From assembly GCF_014652215.1 (NCBI RefSeq), contig NZ_BMYJ01000008.1:1-64000 (forward strand): 64,000 nt of DNA, in the 5' to 3' direction. This document shows, piece by piece, positions 55,632 to 63,955 of this stretch (position 1 is the first letter of the stretch; the number at the start of each line of letters is the position of its first letter). Position numbers and translations under genes: made by a program. The notes under the pieces were generated by a model. That model was given only the letters and a program-made list of their open reading frames with translations. It searched no databases and was not told the origin of the DNA. Source of the stretch: Neogemmobacter tilapiae (GTDB taxonomy: Bacteria > Pseudomonadota > Alphaproteobacteria > Rhodobacterales > Rhodobacteraceae).

Positions 55632-56189
55632 ATGGCTCTGGAAATGACTGATGAAGAAGCCGCCGTGACGATGGTTCACGGCAAGGTAAAATGGTTTGAT
55701 TCCGTCAAGGGATTCGGCTTCATCCTCTCGGATGAGGGTGGGTCGGACATTCTGCTGCATGCGAATGTCCTGCGGAACTTCGGACAAAGTTCGGTGGCCG
55801 ATGGCGCGCTGATCTCCGTTTCGGTGCAGATGACACCGCGCGGCGTTCAGGCGGTGGAGGTGCATCGCATAGAACCGCCCCCGGGCGCAGCTTTCCCATT
55901 GGGAGAGGAGTCTGGCGAGGCCACCTCTGACGAAATTTCGTCACGCCCGCTGGAAGCAGCCCGGGTGAAATGGTTCGACAAGGGCAAGGGCTTTGGTTTT
56001 GCCAACGTCTTTGGCCGCCCCGAAGATGTGTTCATTCACATCGAGGTGCTGCGCCTGTCGGGCTTTGCCGATCTGTCGCCGGGCGAAGCGGTCTGCCTGC
56101 GCATCATCGAAGGCAAGCGCGGGCGCATGGCGGTTCAGGTCGTCTCTTGGGAGGCAGCCACCCGCGAACCCATCGAGGTGACCGCGTGA
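55632..56189 (+). CDS. Double cold-shock-domain protein
   Basis: The protein has about 185 residues. Two CSD units are present: HGKVKWFDSVKGFGFI (RNP1 KGFGF) with the DILLHANV RNP2-like strand, and ARVKWFDKGKGFGFA with DVFIHIEVLR. An acidic linker joins them. Such two-domain proteins, common in alphaproteobacteria, bind single-stranded RNA or DNA and affect transcription termination or translation. The start is uncertain: in-frame ATGs at 55548, 55593, 55632 and 55644 all lack a convincing ribosome site. The stop overlaps the next gene (GTGA). Confidence 0.88.
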   Translation: MALEMTDEEAAVTMVHGKVKWFDSVKGFGFILSDEGGSDILLHANVLRNFGQSSVADGALISVSVQMTPRGVQAVEVHRIEPPPGAAFPLGEESGEATSDEISSRPLEAARVKWFDKGKGFGFANVFGRPEDVFIHIEVLRLSGFADLSPGEAVCLRIIEGKRGRMAVQVVSWEAATREPIEVTA

Positions 56190-56656
56190 AAGCCTTGGCC
56201 TTGGCGCTGATGGTTCTGCCTGCGGGCGGGGCCTTGGCGCAATGCGCTCCCGACCGGGTGGATATCCGGGGGGCGGGCGGGGCCATGGCGCATTTCACGG
56301 TGGAAGTCGCCGATGAGGTTGACGAACGCGCGCAGGGCCTGATGTTCCGCGAAAGCATGGCAGCAGATGCTGGCATGCTGTTCGTCTATCCCGCCCCCCA
56401 GCGTGCCATGTTCTGGATGAAGAACACACTGATTCCCTTGGACATGGTTTTTGTCGGGGAATCCGGCAAGGTGCTTGCCGTCCATGAAGGCGCCGTGCCG
56501 CATGATGAAACCCCCATCGACGGCGGGCAGGGGGTGAAATTAGTGCTGGAAGTGAATGCTGGCACCGCCCGCGCCACGGGAATCACCCCCGGCGCGGAAC
56601 TCCGGCACCCTTCCATCGACGCCACATTGGCCGTTTGGCCCTGTGCAGGCGATTGA
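56186..56656 (+). CDS. Exported DUF192 protein
   Basis: The protein has 156 residues. A GTG start overlapping the previous stop is followed by a signal peptide (LALALMVLPAGGALA, cut before QCAP). The DUF192 domain has FTVEVADEVDERAQGLMFRE, AMFWMKNTLIPLDMVFVG and VKLVLEVNAGTA. The family forms a small beta-barrel of unknown function, usually periplasmic. It is coupled to the cold-shock protein gene, an arrangement I remember from related genomes. tRNA-Pro lies 42 bases downstream. Confidence 0.85.
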   Translation: MKALALALMVLPAGGALAQCAPDRVDIRGAGGAMAHFTVEVADEVDERAQGLMFRESMAADAGMLFVYPAPQRAMFWMKNTLIPLDMVFVGESGKVLAVHEGAVPHDETPIDGGQGVKLVLEVNAGTARATGITPGAELRHPSIDATLAVWPCAGD

Positions 56657-56698
56657 CCCTTTTCATCCGCAGAAAAGCCGGGTAATCCCCCGCCCAGT

Positions 56699-56775
56699 CG
56701 GGGCGTAGCGCAGCCTGGTAGCGCGACGGTTTTGGGTACCGTAGGTCGAGAGTTCGAATCCCTCCGCCCCGACCA
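56699..56775 (+). tRNA. tRNA-Pro (anticodon TGG)
   Basis: A 77-base cloverleaf: acceptor CGGGGCG (56699-56705) pairs with CGCCCCG (56765-56771), followed by ACCA. The anticodon loop TTTGGGT gives TGG, and the T arm GAGTTCGAATC is intact. Confidence 0.95.
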
Positions 56776-56930
56776 TCTTCTAAATTGTCTAACCTGGTCG
56801 CTCGCCCCTTGGGCGAAAGACCGCCGCCTTGACGCGGCATCCGAAAACCCGTGGAACGTATTTCCTGCCCCGCCGTTGTCTGGCTGATGTGACCGAACCG
56901 TCACAAACCCCCAGACGACAGGAGCTTTCC

Positions 56931-57395
56931 ATGCTTGGATACAAGACAACCCTGCTTTGCGCCGCTTTCACCGCTGCCATGGCCAGTGCTGCCGCCGCAC
57001 AAGGCACCGCCGACTGCGACGCGCAATTCACCGCCCTCGACACTGACGGCAACGGATTCCTCTCGGACACCGAAGCCCCGCGCGACTATGCCCGGACACG
57101 GATCGACGCCATCACCTTGCAGGAAACTGGCATCTCGCCCGCCGAATTCGCGGCCCTTTGCGCCTCGGAAAACTGGGCCGAGAACAAGCCCGAGGAGGGC
57201 GCGCCTTTCGAAGGGGCCAACAGCTTTACCGAGGAACAGGCGCGCGACCGGGCCTTGGCTTGGGACGTGACCGGCGTTTCGGCGCTGACCCTGGATGAGC
57301 AAGGCATCTGGCGGGGCGAAGGCCAGCTGGCCGGGGCCGCTGTGTCGGTGGCCATCGACTACAAAGGCAATGTCGTCACCACGCCGAAGTCGTAA
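56931..57395 (+). CDS. Small exported protein with EF-hand-like loop
   Basis: The protein has 154 residues. The signal peptide (LLCAAFTAAMASAAAA) is cut near AQG. DTDGNGFLSDTEA resembles an EF-hand calcium loop. The C-terminal part (ALTLDEQGIWRGEGQLAGAAVSVAIDYKGNVVT) suggests a PepSY-like or beta-rich ending, with low certainty. AGGAG precedes the ATG at 56931. It is probably a periplasmic protein of unknown function. Confidence 0.72.
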   Translation: MLGYKTTLLCAAFTAAMASAAAAQGTADCDAQFTALDTDGNGFLSDTEAPRDYARTRIDAITLQETGISPAEFAALCASENWAENKPEEGAPFEGANSFTEEQARDRALAWDVTGVSALTLDEQGIWRGEGQLAGAAVSVAIDYKGNVVTTPKS

Positions 57396-57440
57396 CGCCA
57401 TAACAATTCGCCAAAACATCTGAAAACGAAGGAGAATATC

Positions 57441-58043
57441 ATGTCTGTGATCACCCGCGTTTATGACGACTACACCGCCGCCCATGCCGCCCGCCTGAAT
57501 GTAGAGGCTTTGGGCCTGCCGGGTGTAGAGGTTTCCCTGATGGGGAATGAAAGCATCCAGGCGCATTATCAGCACGATCCGATCCGGTCGCCGGACGAGG
57601 TTTCTGGGACCGCGACGGGGGCTGGTGTCGGGGCCACCATCGGTGGTGGGGCAGGGCTTTTGGCCGGTCTGGGGATGATTGCCATCCCCGGTGTTGGGCC
57701 GCTGGTGGCCGCCGGTTGGCTGGCCGCAACGGCGGTGGGGGCTGCCGGTGGCGCGGTGGCGGGCGGCGCGATTGGGGCTCTGGCGGATATCGGCGTGCCG
57801 GACGAATATGCGCCGGTCTTTTCCGAAGCCATTCGGCGGGGTGGGGTCGCCGTCAGCGTGCAGTTCCCCGAAAGCGCGCGGGCGGATGTCGAGGCCGCAC
57901 TGGACCGGATTTCCACCCTTCCTTTGGCCGACCGGCGCGTGACCTATGAGGCCGACGGCTGGCGCTATGACGAAACCGAGGCCGAACGCGAAACCCGCCT
58001 GCGGGCCACCGCGCCGCTAAACCCGGCCCTGCCCATCGTCTGA
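57441..58043 (+). CDS. Glycine-zipper stress-type protein
   Basis: The protein has 200 residues. The N-terminal ~50 residues (VITRVYDDYTAAHAARLNVEAL) resemble the general-stress-protein 17M/YflT-like module. The centre is a long Gly/Ala segment (GAGVGATIGGGAGLLAGLGM and onward to GGAVAGGAIGALADIG) of glycine-zipper type that can insert in membranes. The C-terminus repeats the small alpha/beta character. AAGGAGAATATC precedes the ATG. The function is unknown; a role in envelope or osmotic stress is only a guess from similarity. Confidence 0.7.
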   Translation: MSVITRVYDDYTAAHAARLNVEALGLPGVEVSLMGNESIQAHYQHDPIRSPDEVSGTATGAGVGATIGGGAGLLAGLGMIAIPGVGPLVAAGWLAATAVGAAGGAVAGGAIGALADIGVPDEYAPVFSEAIRRGGVAVSVQFPESARADVEAALDRISTLPLADRRVTYEADGWRYDETEAERETRLRATAPLNPALPIV

Positions 58044-58063
58044 CCGAAGATGTCGTACAAGAC

Positions 58064-58089
58064 AAAGGGCCGCAGCAATGCGGCCCTTT
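58064..58089 (+). terminator. Terminator after 57441 gene
   Basis: AAAGGGCCGC (58064-58073) pairs perfectly with GCGGCCCTTT (58080-58089) around AGCAAT. Confidence 0.85.
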
Positions 58090-58123
58090 GGCATGGAACG
58101 TTCTGTTTCGATATGAAAATCTC

Positions 58124-58197
58124 TGGAGGCGGGTACCGGAATCGAACCGGTCTACTCGGATTTGCAATCCGGTGCATAGCCTGCCTGCCCACCCGCC
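58124..58197 (-). tRNA. tRNA-Cys (anticodon GCA)
   Basis: A 74-base minus-strand cloverleaf: GGCGGGT acceptor (58191-58197) with ACCCGCC (58128-58134), discriminator T and encoded CCA (58124-58126). The anticodon loop reads TTGCAAA, giving GCA. The T arm CCGGTTCGATTCCGG is intact. Confidence 0.95.
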
Positions 58198-58275
58198 GTC
58201 TGGACGTTCCCTAGACGATCTTTTCCGGCCCCGCAAGACCTCTCCGGTCCGCACTGCAAACATATTGCATATTTT

Positions 58276-58292
58276 GAATATATAATATATTC
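58276..58292. promoter_or_regulatory. 17-bp palindrome, candidate SqrR/BigR operator
   Basis: GAATATATAATATATTC is a perfect inverted repeat centred on one base, 42 bases before the start of the sulfide:quinone oxidoreductase-like gene, within a very A/T-rich promoter stretch. From memory, the persulfide-sensing ArsR-type repressors BigR and SqrR bind sites with GAATAT/ATATTC half-sites in front of sqr and related genes. No such regulator gene is visible inside the window. Confidence 0.6.
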
Positions 58293-58334
58293 GAGAATCG
58301 CAATGTATGCGAGGCCAGAGGAGGGCCGTTCAGC

Positions 58335-59618
58335 ATGGCGCATGTCGTGGTTCTTGGGGCGGGCTTGGGTGGAGTCATCATGGCCTATGAAATGAAGGAT
58401 CAGTTGGGGCCGGGGGACAGCCTCACGGTGGTCAGTAAGGGCACGCATTATTCCTTTGTGCCGTCAAACCCTTGGGTTGCCGTTGGCTGGCGCGGGCGCG
58501 ACGAGATCGAGGTTGATCTGACCGAAACCATGGCGCGCAAAGGCATCACCCTGCGGCCCGAAGGGGCCGCGCGGGTGCATCCCGCCGAAAACCGGGTGGA
58601 ATTGATCACGGGCGAGAATCTCCCCTACGACTATCTCATCATCGCCACGGGACCCGATCTGGCCTTTGACGAAATTCCGGGCTTGGGCCCCGATGGCCAT
58701 ACCCAATCGGTCTGTCACATTGACCATGCCCTCGTCGCCGAAAAGGCCTTTCATGCACTCGTCAAAAACCCTGGCCCGGTGATCATTGGCGCCGTGCAGG
58801 GGGCCAGCTGCTTTGGCCCGGCCTATGAGTTTCTTTTCATCCTCGAAACCGCCCTGCGCCGCGCCAAGATTCGGGACCGCGTGCCGATGACCTTTGTCAC
58901 CGCCGAACCCTATATCGGCCACCTGGGGCTGGATGGGGTGGGCGACACCAAGGGCCTGCTGGAAAGTGAAATGCGCGCCCATCACATCAAATGGGTGACC
59001 AATGCCCGTGTCACATCGGTCGACCCCGACGTCATGCATATCGAGGAACTGGCCGAGGACGGCCAGCTGAAGAAAACGCTTGATCTGCCCTTTGCCTATT
59101 CGATGATGCTGCCCGCCTTTCGCGGCGTCCCGGCCGTCAAGGGGATCGAGGGCCTGACCAATCCGCGCGGCTTTGTCCTGATCGACAAGCATCAGCGCAA
59201 CGCAGCCTTCCCCAATGTCTTTGCGGTGGGCGTGGGCGTCGCCATCCCACCCTTGGGGCCAACTCCGGTGCCCGTGGGCGTGCCGAAAACCGGCTTCATG
59301 ATCGAAAGCATGGTCACGGCCACGGCGCATAACATTGCCAGCCTTTTGCGGGGGGAAGAACCGCATGAGGTGGCCAGTTGGAATGCCGTCTGTCTGGCCG
59401 ACTTTGGCGACAGCGGCGTGGCCTTTGTGGCCCAGCCGCAGATACCGCCCCGCAATGTGAATTGGTCGTCTTCGGGCAAATGGGTCCATTACGCCAAGGT
59501 CGGGTTCGAAAAATACTTCCTGCGCAAGATTCGCATGGGCAAATCCGAACCCTTTTATGAACGCCTGGCGCTACAGGCGCTGGGCATCGACAAGCTGAAA
59601 TCCACACATCAGGAGTAA
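58335..59618 (+). CDS. Sulfide:quinone oxidoreductase-like flavoprotein
   Basis: The protein has 427 residues. It is an FAD/NAD(P)-fold protein with GAGLGGVIMAYEM at the N-terminus and YDYLIIATGPDLAFD. Three cysteines lie at positions expected for SQR redox chemistry: Cys127 (SVCHID), Cys159 (GASCFGPAYE) and Cys353 (NAVCLADFGDSG). Expected role: oxidation of sulfide to polysulfide or sulfane sulfur with electrons going to quinone, on the cytoplasmic membrane surface. The operator-like palindrome upstream and the DUF2892 gene after it support the assignment. A flavocytochrome-c-type or other SQR-family enzyme cannot be excluded. Confidence 0.85.
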   Translation: MAHVVVLGAGLGGVIMAYEMKDQLGPGDSLTVVSKGTHYSFVPSNPWVAVGWRGRDEIEVDLTETMARKGITLRPEGAARVHPAENRVELITGENLPYDYLIIATGPDLAFDEIPGLGPDGHTQSVCHIDHALVAEKAFHALVKNPGPVIIGAVQGASCFGPAYEFLFILETALRRAKIRDRVPMTFVTAEPYIGHLGLDGVGDTKGLLESEMRAHHIKWVTNARVTSVDPDVMHIEELAEDGQLKKTLDLPFAYSMMLPAFRGVPAVKGIEGLTNPRGFVLIDKHQRNAAFPNVFAVGVGVAIPPLGPTPVPVGVPKTGFMIESMVTATAHNIASLLRGEEPHEVASWNAVCLADFGDSGVAFVAQPQIPPRNVNWSSSGKWVHYAKVGFEKYFLRKIRMGKSEPFYERLALQALGIDKLKSTHQE

Positions 59619-59622
59619 GAAA

Positions 59623-59817
59623 ATGACCGTTCAACGCGCTGTCACGGCTTTTGCCGGTTTCATGGTGCTTTTGTCTTTGGCGCTGACTTGGTGGGTCTCG
59701 CCGCATTTCGTCTGGCTGACCGTCTTTGTCGGGGCCAATCTGCTGCAATCGGCCTTCACCGGCATTTGCCCCGCCGCCAGCATCTTCCGTGCTCTGGGTT
59801 TGAAAGGGGCCGTGTGA
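59623..59817 (+). CDS. DUF2892/YgaP-type small membrane protein
   Basis: The protein has 64 residues with two hydrophobic helices (AFAGFMVLLSLALTWWVS and FVWLTVFVGANLLQSAFTG) and the conserved TGICPAASIFRALGLK end, whose Cys is typical of the YgaP transmembrane domain. Usually such proteins accompany rhodanese and SQR genes in sulfur handling. AGGAGTAAGAAA gives a strong ribosome site. The stop shares its A with the next start (TGATG). Confidence 0.88.
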   Translation: MTVQRAVTAFAGFMVLLSLALTWWVSPHFVWLTVFVGANLLQSAFTGICPAASIFRALGLKGAV

Positions 59818-60755
59818 TGCTTCGAGTCTCTCTGATCGCGCTGCTTCTGGCCGGGCCCCTGGCCGCGGCGGAATACGAGGTGCAGCCAGTTCTGCGAACC
59901 GAAACCAAGGCGCTGTTCGGCACGGTCGAGGCGCGGTTCGTCTCGGCGGCAAGGGCGCGGATCGGGGGGACGCTGGTTGAACTGACGGTGGTCGAGGGCG
60001 ATATCGTACAGGCGGGCCAGCCCATCGGGCGCTTGGCCGATGCGAAACTCGATTCGGCTCTGGCTGCGGCCGAAGGGCAGTTGGCCTCGGCCCAGTCGCA
60101 GCAAGACAATGCCCTTGCCGAACTGACCCGCAACGAAACCTTGTTGGAACGCGGGGCAGTGACGGTGCAGCGCGTGGATCAACTGCGCACGCAACTGGGC
60201 GTGGCCGAAGGGGCCGTTCGCGCGGCAAAGGCCGCCCGGGAAACCGTGTTGCAGCAAATGGCCGATGGCGCCGTTCTGGCCCCTGCTGACGGTCGCGTGC
60301 TGGCCCTGCCGGGCCGTCTGGGTTCTGTGGTGATGCCGGGCGAGGCAGTAGCCACCGTCGCGGGCGGTGGGTTGTTCCTGCGGCTGGCCATCCCCGAACG
60401 CCATGCGGCTGGGCTGGCCTTGGGGGCCTTGGTCGACGTCGCGGGGCAGGGGGGGCAGATCGAAAAGATCTATCCCCAGATCGAACAAGGGCGGGTGATG
60501 GTCGATGTCGCGGTTGCAGGGCTGGACAAGGCCTTTGTCGGTCAGCGGGTTCTGGTCGCCGTGCCTGTGGCCGAGGAACAGGTTCTGGCCGTGCCAGAAA
60601 CCGCCTTGGACAAGGTCTCGGGTCTTGACCTCGTGCATCTGGTCGGCGGGGCCACGGTCACCGTCGTGCCCGGGCGCCGCTTTGATGCCAAAGGCCAGCC
60701 GATGCGGGAAATTCTTTCGGGCCTGCGGCCCGGCGATCTTGTGGTGACGCCATGA
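59817..60755 (+). CDS. RND efflux periplasmic adaptor (membrane fusion protein)
   Basis: The protein has 312 residues. The signal peptide (LRVSLIALLLAGPLAAA) is followed by a lipoyl/barrel-sandwich domain (GGTLVELTVVEGDIVQAGQPIGRL), a coiled-coil hairpin (~70-125, LAAAEGQLASAQSQQDNALA then LERGAVTVQRVDQLRTQ), the second lipoyl half (APADGRVLALPGRLGSVV) and a beta-barrel plus membrane-proximal domain. It would link the permease to an outer-membrane channel, which is not in the window. It is short for the family. ATGA overlap with the permease gene. Confidence 0.88.
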   Translation: MLRVSLIALLLAGPLAAAEYEVQPVLRTETKALFGTVEARFVSAARARIGGTLVELTVVEGDIVQAGQPIGRLADAKLDSALAAAEGQLASAQSQQDNALAELTRNETLLERGAVTVQRVDQLRTQLGVAEGAVRAAKAARETVLQQMADGAVLAPADGRVLALPGRLGSVVMPGEAVATVAGGGLFLRLAIPERHAAGLALGALVDVAGQGGQIEKIYPQIEQGRVMVDVAVAGLDKAFVGQRVLVAVPVAEEQVLAVPETALDKVSGLDLVHLVGGATVTVVPGRRFDAKGQPMREILSGLRPGDLVVTP

Positions 60756-63700
60756 CCAAAGCCAAACTGGGCATCGCTGGGGCCTTGACCCGGGCCTTTA
60801 TCACCTCGCCGCTGACACCGCTTTTCCTTTTGGCCTCTCTTGCCTTAGGCCTTGTGGCGCTTGTCACCCTCCCGCGTGAGGAAGAGCCGCAGATTTCCGT
60901 GCCGATGGTCGATATCCATATCATGGCCCCCGGCCTCAAGGCCGAGGATGCGGTCAAGCTGGTCACCGAACCGCTGGAAACGGTGGTCAAATCCATCAAC
61001 GGCGTCGAACATGTCTATTCCCAGACTCAGGATGACGGTGCCCTTGTCACCGCCCGTTTTCTGGTCGGAACCCCCGCCGATGCGGCTATCCTCCGCGTGC
61101 ATGAAAAGATTCGTGCCAACATCGACCGTCTGCCCAAGGGCATTCCCGAACCGCTGATCGTCGGGCGCGGCATTGATGATGTTGCCATCCTTGTCGTCAC
61201 GCTGACCCCAGAACCGCAGGTCGCTGACCGCTGGACCGCTGCCGACCTGACCCGCGTTGCCGCAGAATTGCAGGTGGCGCTCTCGGCCCTGCCGGATGTC
61301 GGGCTGACCTATCCCATCGGCGCCCAGACCGAAGAACTGCGCGTTGTGCCCGACCCGGAACGCCTGGCCCAGGCGGGGCTCACCTTGCAGGCACTGGCCG
61401 CCAAGCTGGAAGGGGCCAACGCCAGCCTGACCCTGGGCACCATCCGCGCCGACGGTGGACAAATCCCCTTGGCGGCGGGTGAAACCCTGACCGACCCCGC
61501 CCAGATCGCCAATCTTCTGATCACCACCCGCGACGGACGGCCCATCTATCTGCGCGATGTGGCCGATGTTCTGCTGGAAGCCGACCCTGCCGAAACCCGC
61601 GTCTTCCATCTGTCGCGTGACGGCGAAGGCTTTGCCCGCACCCCGGCCGTCTCGCTGGCTGTCGCCAAACGCGCCGGGGCCAATGCCGTCACCATCGCCC
61701 ATGAAATCCGGGCCGAGATTGATCGCCTGACCGGCACAACCATTCCCCCCGGTCTTCAGGCCGAAATCACCCGTGACTATGGCGAAACTGCCGATGAAAA
61801 GGCGAATGAACTGCTGTTCCATCTGGCGCTGGCCACCCTGTCCATCGTCGCCCTGGTCTGGCTGGCCATCGGCTGGCGCGAGGCGGCTGTCGTGCTGGTC
61901 GTCATTCCCGTCACCATCCTGCTCACCCTCTTTGCGGCGCGCGTCATGGGCTACACGCTCAACCGGGTCAGCCTGTTCGCCCTGATCTTCTCGATCGGCA
62001 TTCTGGTGGACGATGCCATCGTCGTCATCGAAAACATTGCCCGCCATTGGGGGATGAAGGACGCCCGCAGCCGCAAACAGGCCGCCATTGATGCCGTGGG
62101 CGAGGTGGGCAACCCCACCATCATCGCCACCCTGACGGTGGTCGCCGCCCTGCTGCCCATGCTTTTCGTGTCAGGCATGATGGGCCCCTATATGTCACCC
62201 ATCCCCGCCAATGCCTCGGCGGCCATGCTCTTTTCCTTCTTTGTCGCGGTTATTGTCACGCCCTGGCTCATGCTGAAATTCGGCGGCGGCGCGGGCGGCC
62301 ATGCGCAGGATCACGGCACGGGTGGCCGCTTGGGCGCGCTTTATCTTGCGGTTGCCCGTCCCATCCTCGCCACCCGCCGCCGCGCGGGCCTGTTCCTGCT
62401 GCTGGTCACAATGGCCACCATCGGCTCCATGGGCCTGTTCTACACCCGCGATGTCACCGTCAAACTGCTGCCCTTCGACAACAAGTCCGAGCTTTCCATC
62501 ATGGTCGATCTGCCGCGCGGCGCTGCGGTCGAAGAGACTGACCGCAGCCTTCAGCAGATCGCCGCCGCCTTGGCCCCGGTCGCGGAAATCGACACTATTC
62601 AAAGCCATGCAGGCACCGCCTCGGCCTTCAACTTCAATGGCCTTGTCCGCCACTATTACCTCCGCAGCGAACCTCGCTATGGCGATCTTCAGATCAATTT
62701 GCTGCCAAAAGGCGAACGCACGCGCGAAAGCCACGCCATTGCCCTGGATCTTCGGGCCCGCATCACAGCCCTCGATCTGCCCAAGGGCACGGTCGTCAAG
62801 GTCGTCGAACCCCCGCCCGGCCCGCCGGTCATGGCCACGCTTCTGGCGGAAATCTACGGCCCCGATCCTGAAACCCGCCGCGCTGTCGCGACCAAACTGC
62901 GCCAGATCTTCGCCAGCGTCTCCTTCATCGTCGATGTCGATGACAGTTTTGGCACCCCCGGCCCGCGTCAACGGCTGCTGCTGGATGACGCCCAACTCGC
63001 CTATCACCGCGTCGAACAGGGCGACGTTTTCCAAACCCTGCATCTGCTCTATCACGGCACCACCGTCGGCTATTCCCACCGCGACGGTGGCCGCCGGCCG
63101 CTGCCGATCACCCTTGCCCCCTCGAAGTCAGGCAAGGTTCTGGACGAACGTGCCTTGGCCACCCCCGTCCCCGCCAATCTTTTGCCCGGCGACCGGGCCG
63201 TGGTTGAACTGGGCGATGTCGTCACTCTGCGCCAGGAAACCCAATCCTTCCCCATCTTTCGCCACAACGGCAAAGCCGCCGAAATGGTCACCGCCGAGCT
63301 GGCCGGCGATTTTGAGGCCCCGCTCTACGGCATCATGGCGGTCAATCAGGCCATCGAACAGGCCGATTGGGGAACGCTGCCGAAACCTGAAATCCGCCTG
63401 AACGGTCAGCCGGACGCCACTGACAAACCCGTCATCCTCTGGGATGGCGAATGGGAGGTGACTTGGGTCACTTTCCGCGACATGGGGGCCGCGTTCATGG
63501 TCGCCTTGTTGGGGATCTATATCCTTGTCGTCCTGCAATTCGGCTCGTTCAAACTGCCGCTTGTGATCCTGACGCCAGTGCCCCTCACCTTTATCGGCAT
63601 TCTGGGCGGCCATTGGCTGTTCGGCGCACCTTTCTCGGCCACCTCCATGATCGGGTTCATCGCTTTGGCGGGCATCATCGTGCGCAATTCCATCCTCCTC

Positions 63701-63955
63701 GTGGATTTCATCCGCCATGCCCACAAACCGGGTGCCCCCCTTCTGCCCGTTTTGCTTGAGGCGGGGGCCATCCGCTTCAAGCCTATCCTGCTGACTGCCC
63801 TTGCCGCCATCATCGGGGCCATCACCATCCTGACCGATCCGATATTTCAGGGGCTGGCCATTTCGCTGCTCTTTGGCCTTGCCTCGTCAACGCTGTTGAC
63901 CGTTCTGGTCATTCCGGCGATTTATATCTTGCTGCGCGGGGGGCGTGCGGCATGA
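60752..63955 (+). CDS. RND-family efflux permease
   Basis: The protein has 1,067 residues with 12 expected membrane segments and two large periplasmic loops. FSIGILVDDAIVVIENIARHWG contains the paired Asp residues of the proton relay in TM4, and FIALAGIIVRNSILLVDFIRHA is the TM10-11 counterpart. It belongs to the AcrB/HAE-type superfamily, near the MdtC/TriC-like or uncharacterised group, rather than the metal (CzcA) type. Its substrate is unknown. The genetic link to an SQR-like gene and DUF2892 suggests that it exports a product of sulfur stress or is induced by it. Confidence 0.9.
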   Translation: MTKAKLGIAGALTRAFITSPLTPLFLLASLALGLVALVTLPREEEPQISVPMVDIHIMAPGLKAEDAVKLVTEPLETVVKSINGVEHVYSQTQDDGALVTARFLVGTPADAAILRVHEKIRANIDRLPKGIPEPLIVGRGIDDVAILVVTLTPEPQVADRWTAADLTRVAAELQVALSALPDVGLTYPIGAQTEELRVVPDPERLAQAGLTLQALAAKLEGANASLTLGTIRADGGQIPLAAGETLTDPAQIANLLITTRDGRPIYLRDVADVLLEADPAETRVFHLSRDGEGFARTPAVSLAVAKRAGANAVTIAHEIRAEIDRLTGTTIPPGLQAEITRDYGETADEKANELLFHLALATLSIVALVWLAIGWREAAVVLVVIPVTILLTLFAARVMGYTLNRVSLFALIFSIGILVDDAIVVIENIARHWGMKDARSRKQAAIDAVGEVGNPTIIATLTVVAALLPMLFVSGMMGPYMSPIPANASAAMLFSFFVAVIVTPWLMLKFGGGAGGHAQDHGTGGRLGALYLAVARPILATRRRAGLFLLLVTMATIGSMGLFYTRDVTVKLLPFDNKSELSIMVDLPRGAAVEETDRSLQQIAAALAPVAEIDTIQSHAGTASAFNFNGLVRHYYLRSEPRYGDLQINLLPKGERTRESHAIALDLRARITALDLPKGTVVKVVEPPPGPPVMATLLAEIYGPDPETRRAVATKLRQIFASVSFIVDVDDSFGTPGPRQRLLLDDAQLAYHRVEQGDVFQTLHLLYHGTTVGYSHRDGGRRPLPITLAPSKSGKVLDERALATPVPANLLPGDRAVVELGDVVTLRQETQSFPIFRHNGKAAEMVTAELAGDFEAPLYGIMAVNQAIEQADWGTLPKPEIRLNGQPDATDKPVILWDGEWEVTWVTFRDMGAAFMVALLGIYILVVLQFGSFKLPLVILTPVPLTFIGILGGHWLFGAPFSATSMIGFIALAGIIVRNSILLVDFIRHAHKPGAPLLPVLLEAGAIRFKPILLTALAAIIGAITILTDPIFQGLAISLLFGLASSTLLTVLVIPAIYILLRGGRAA

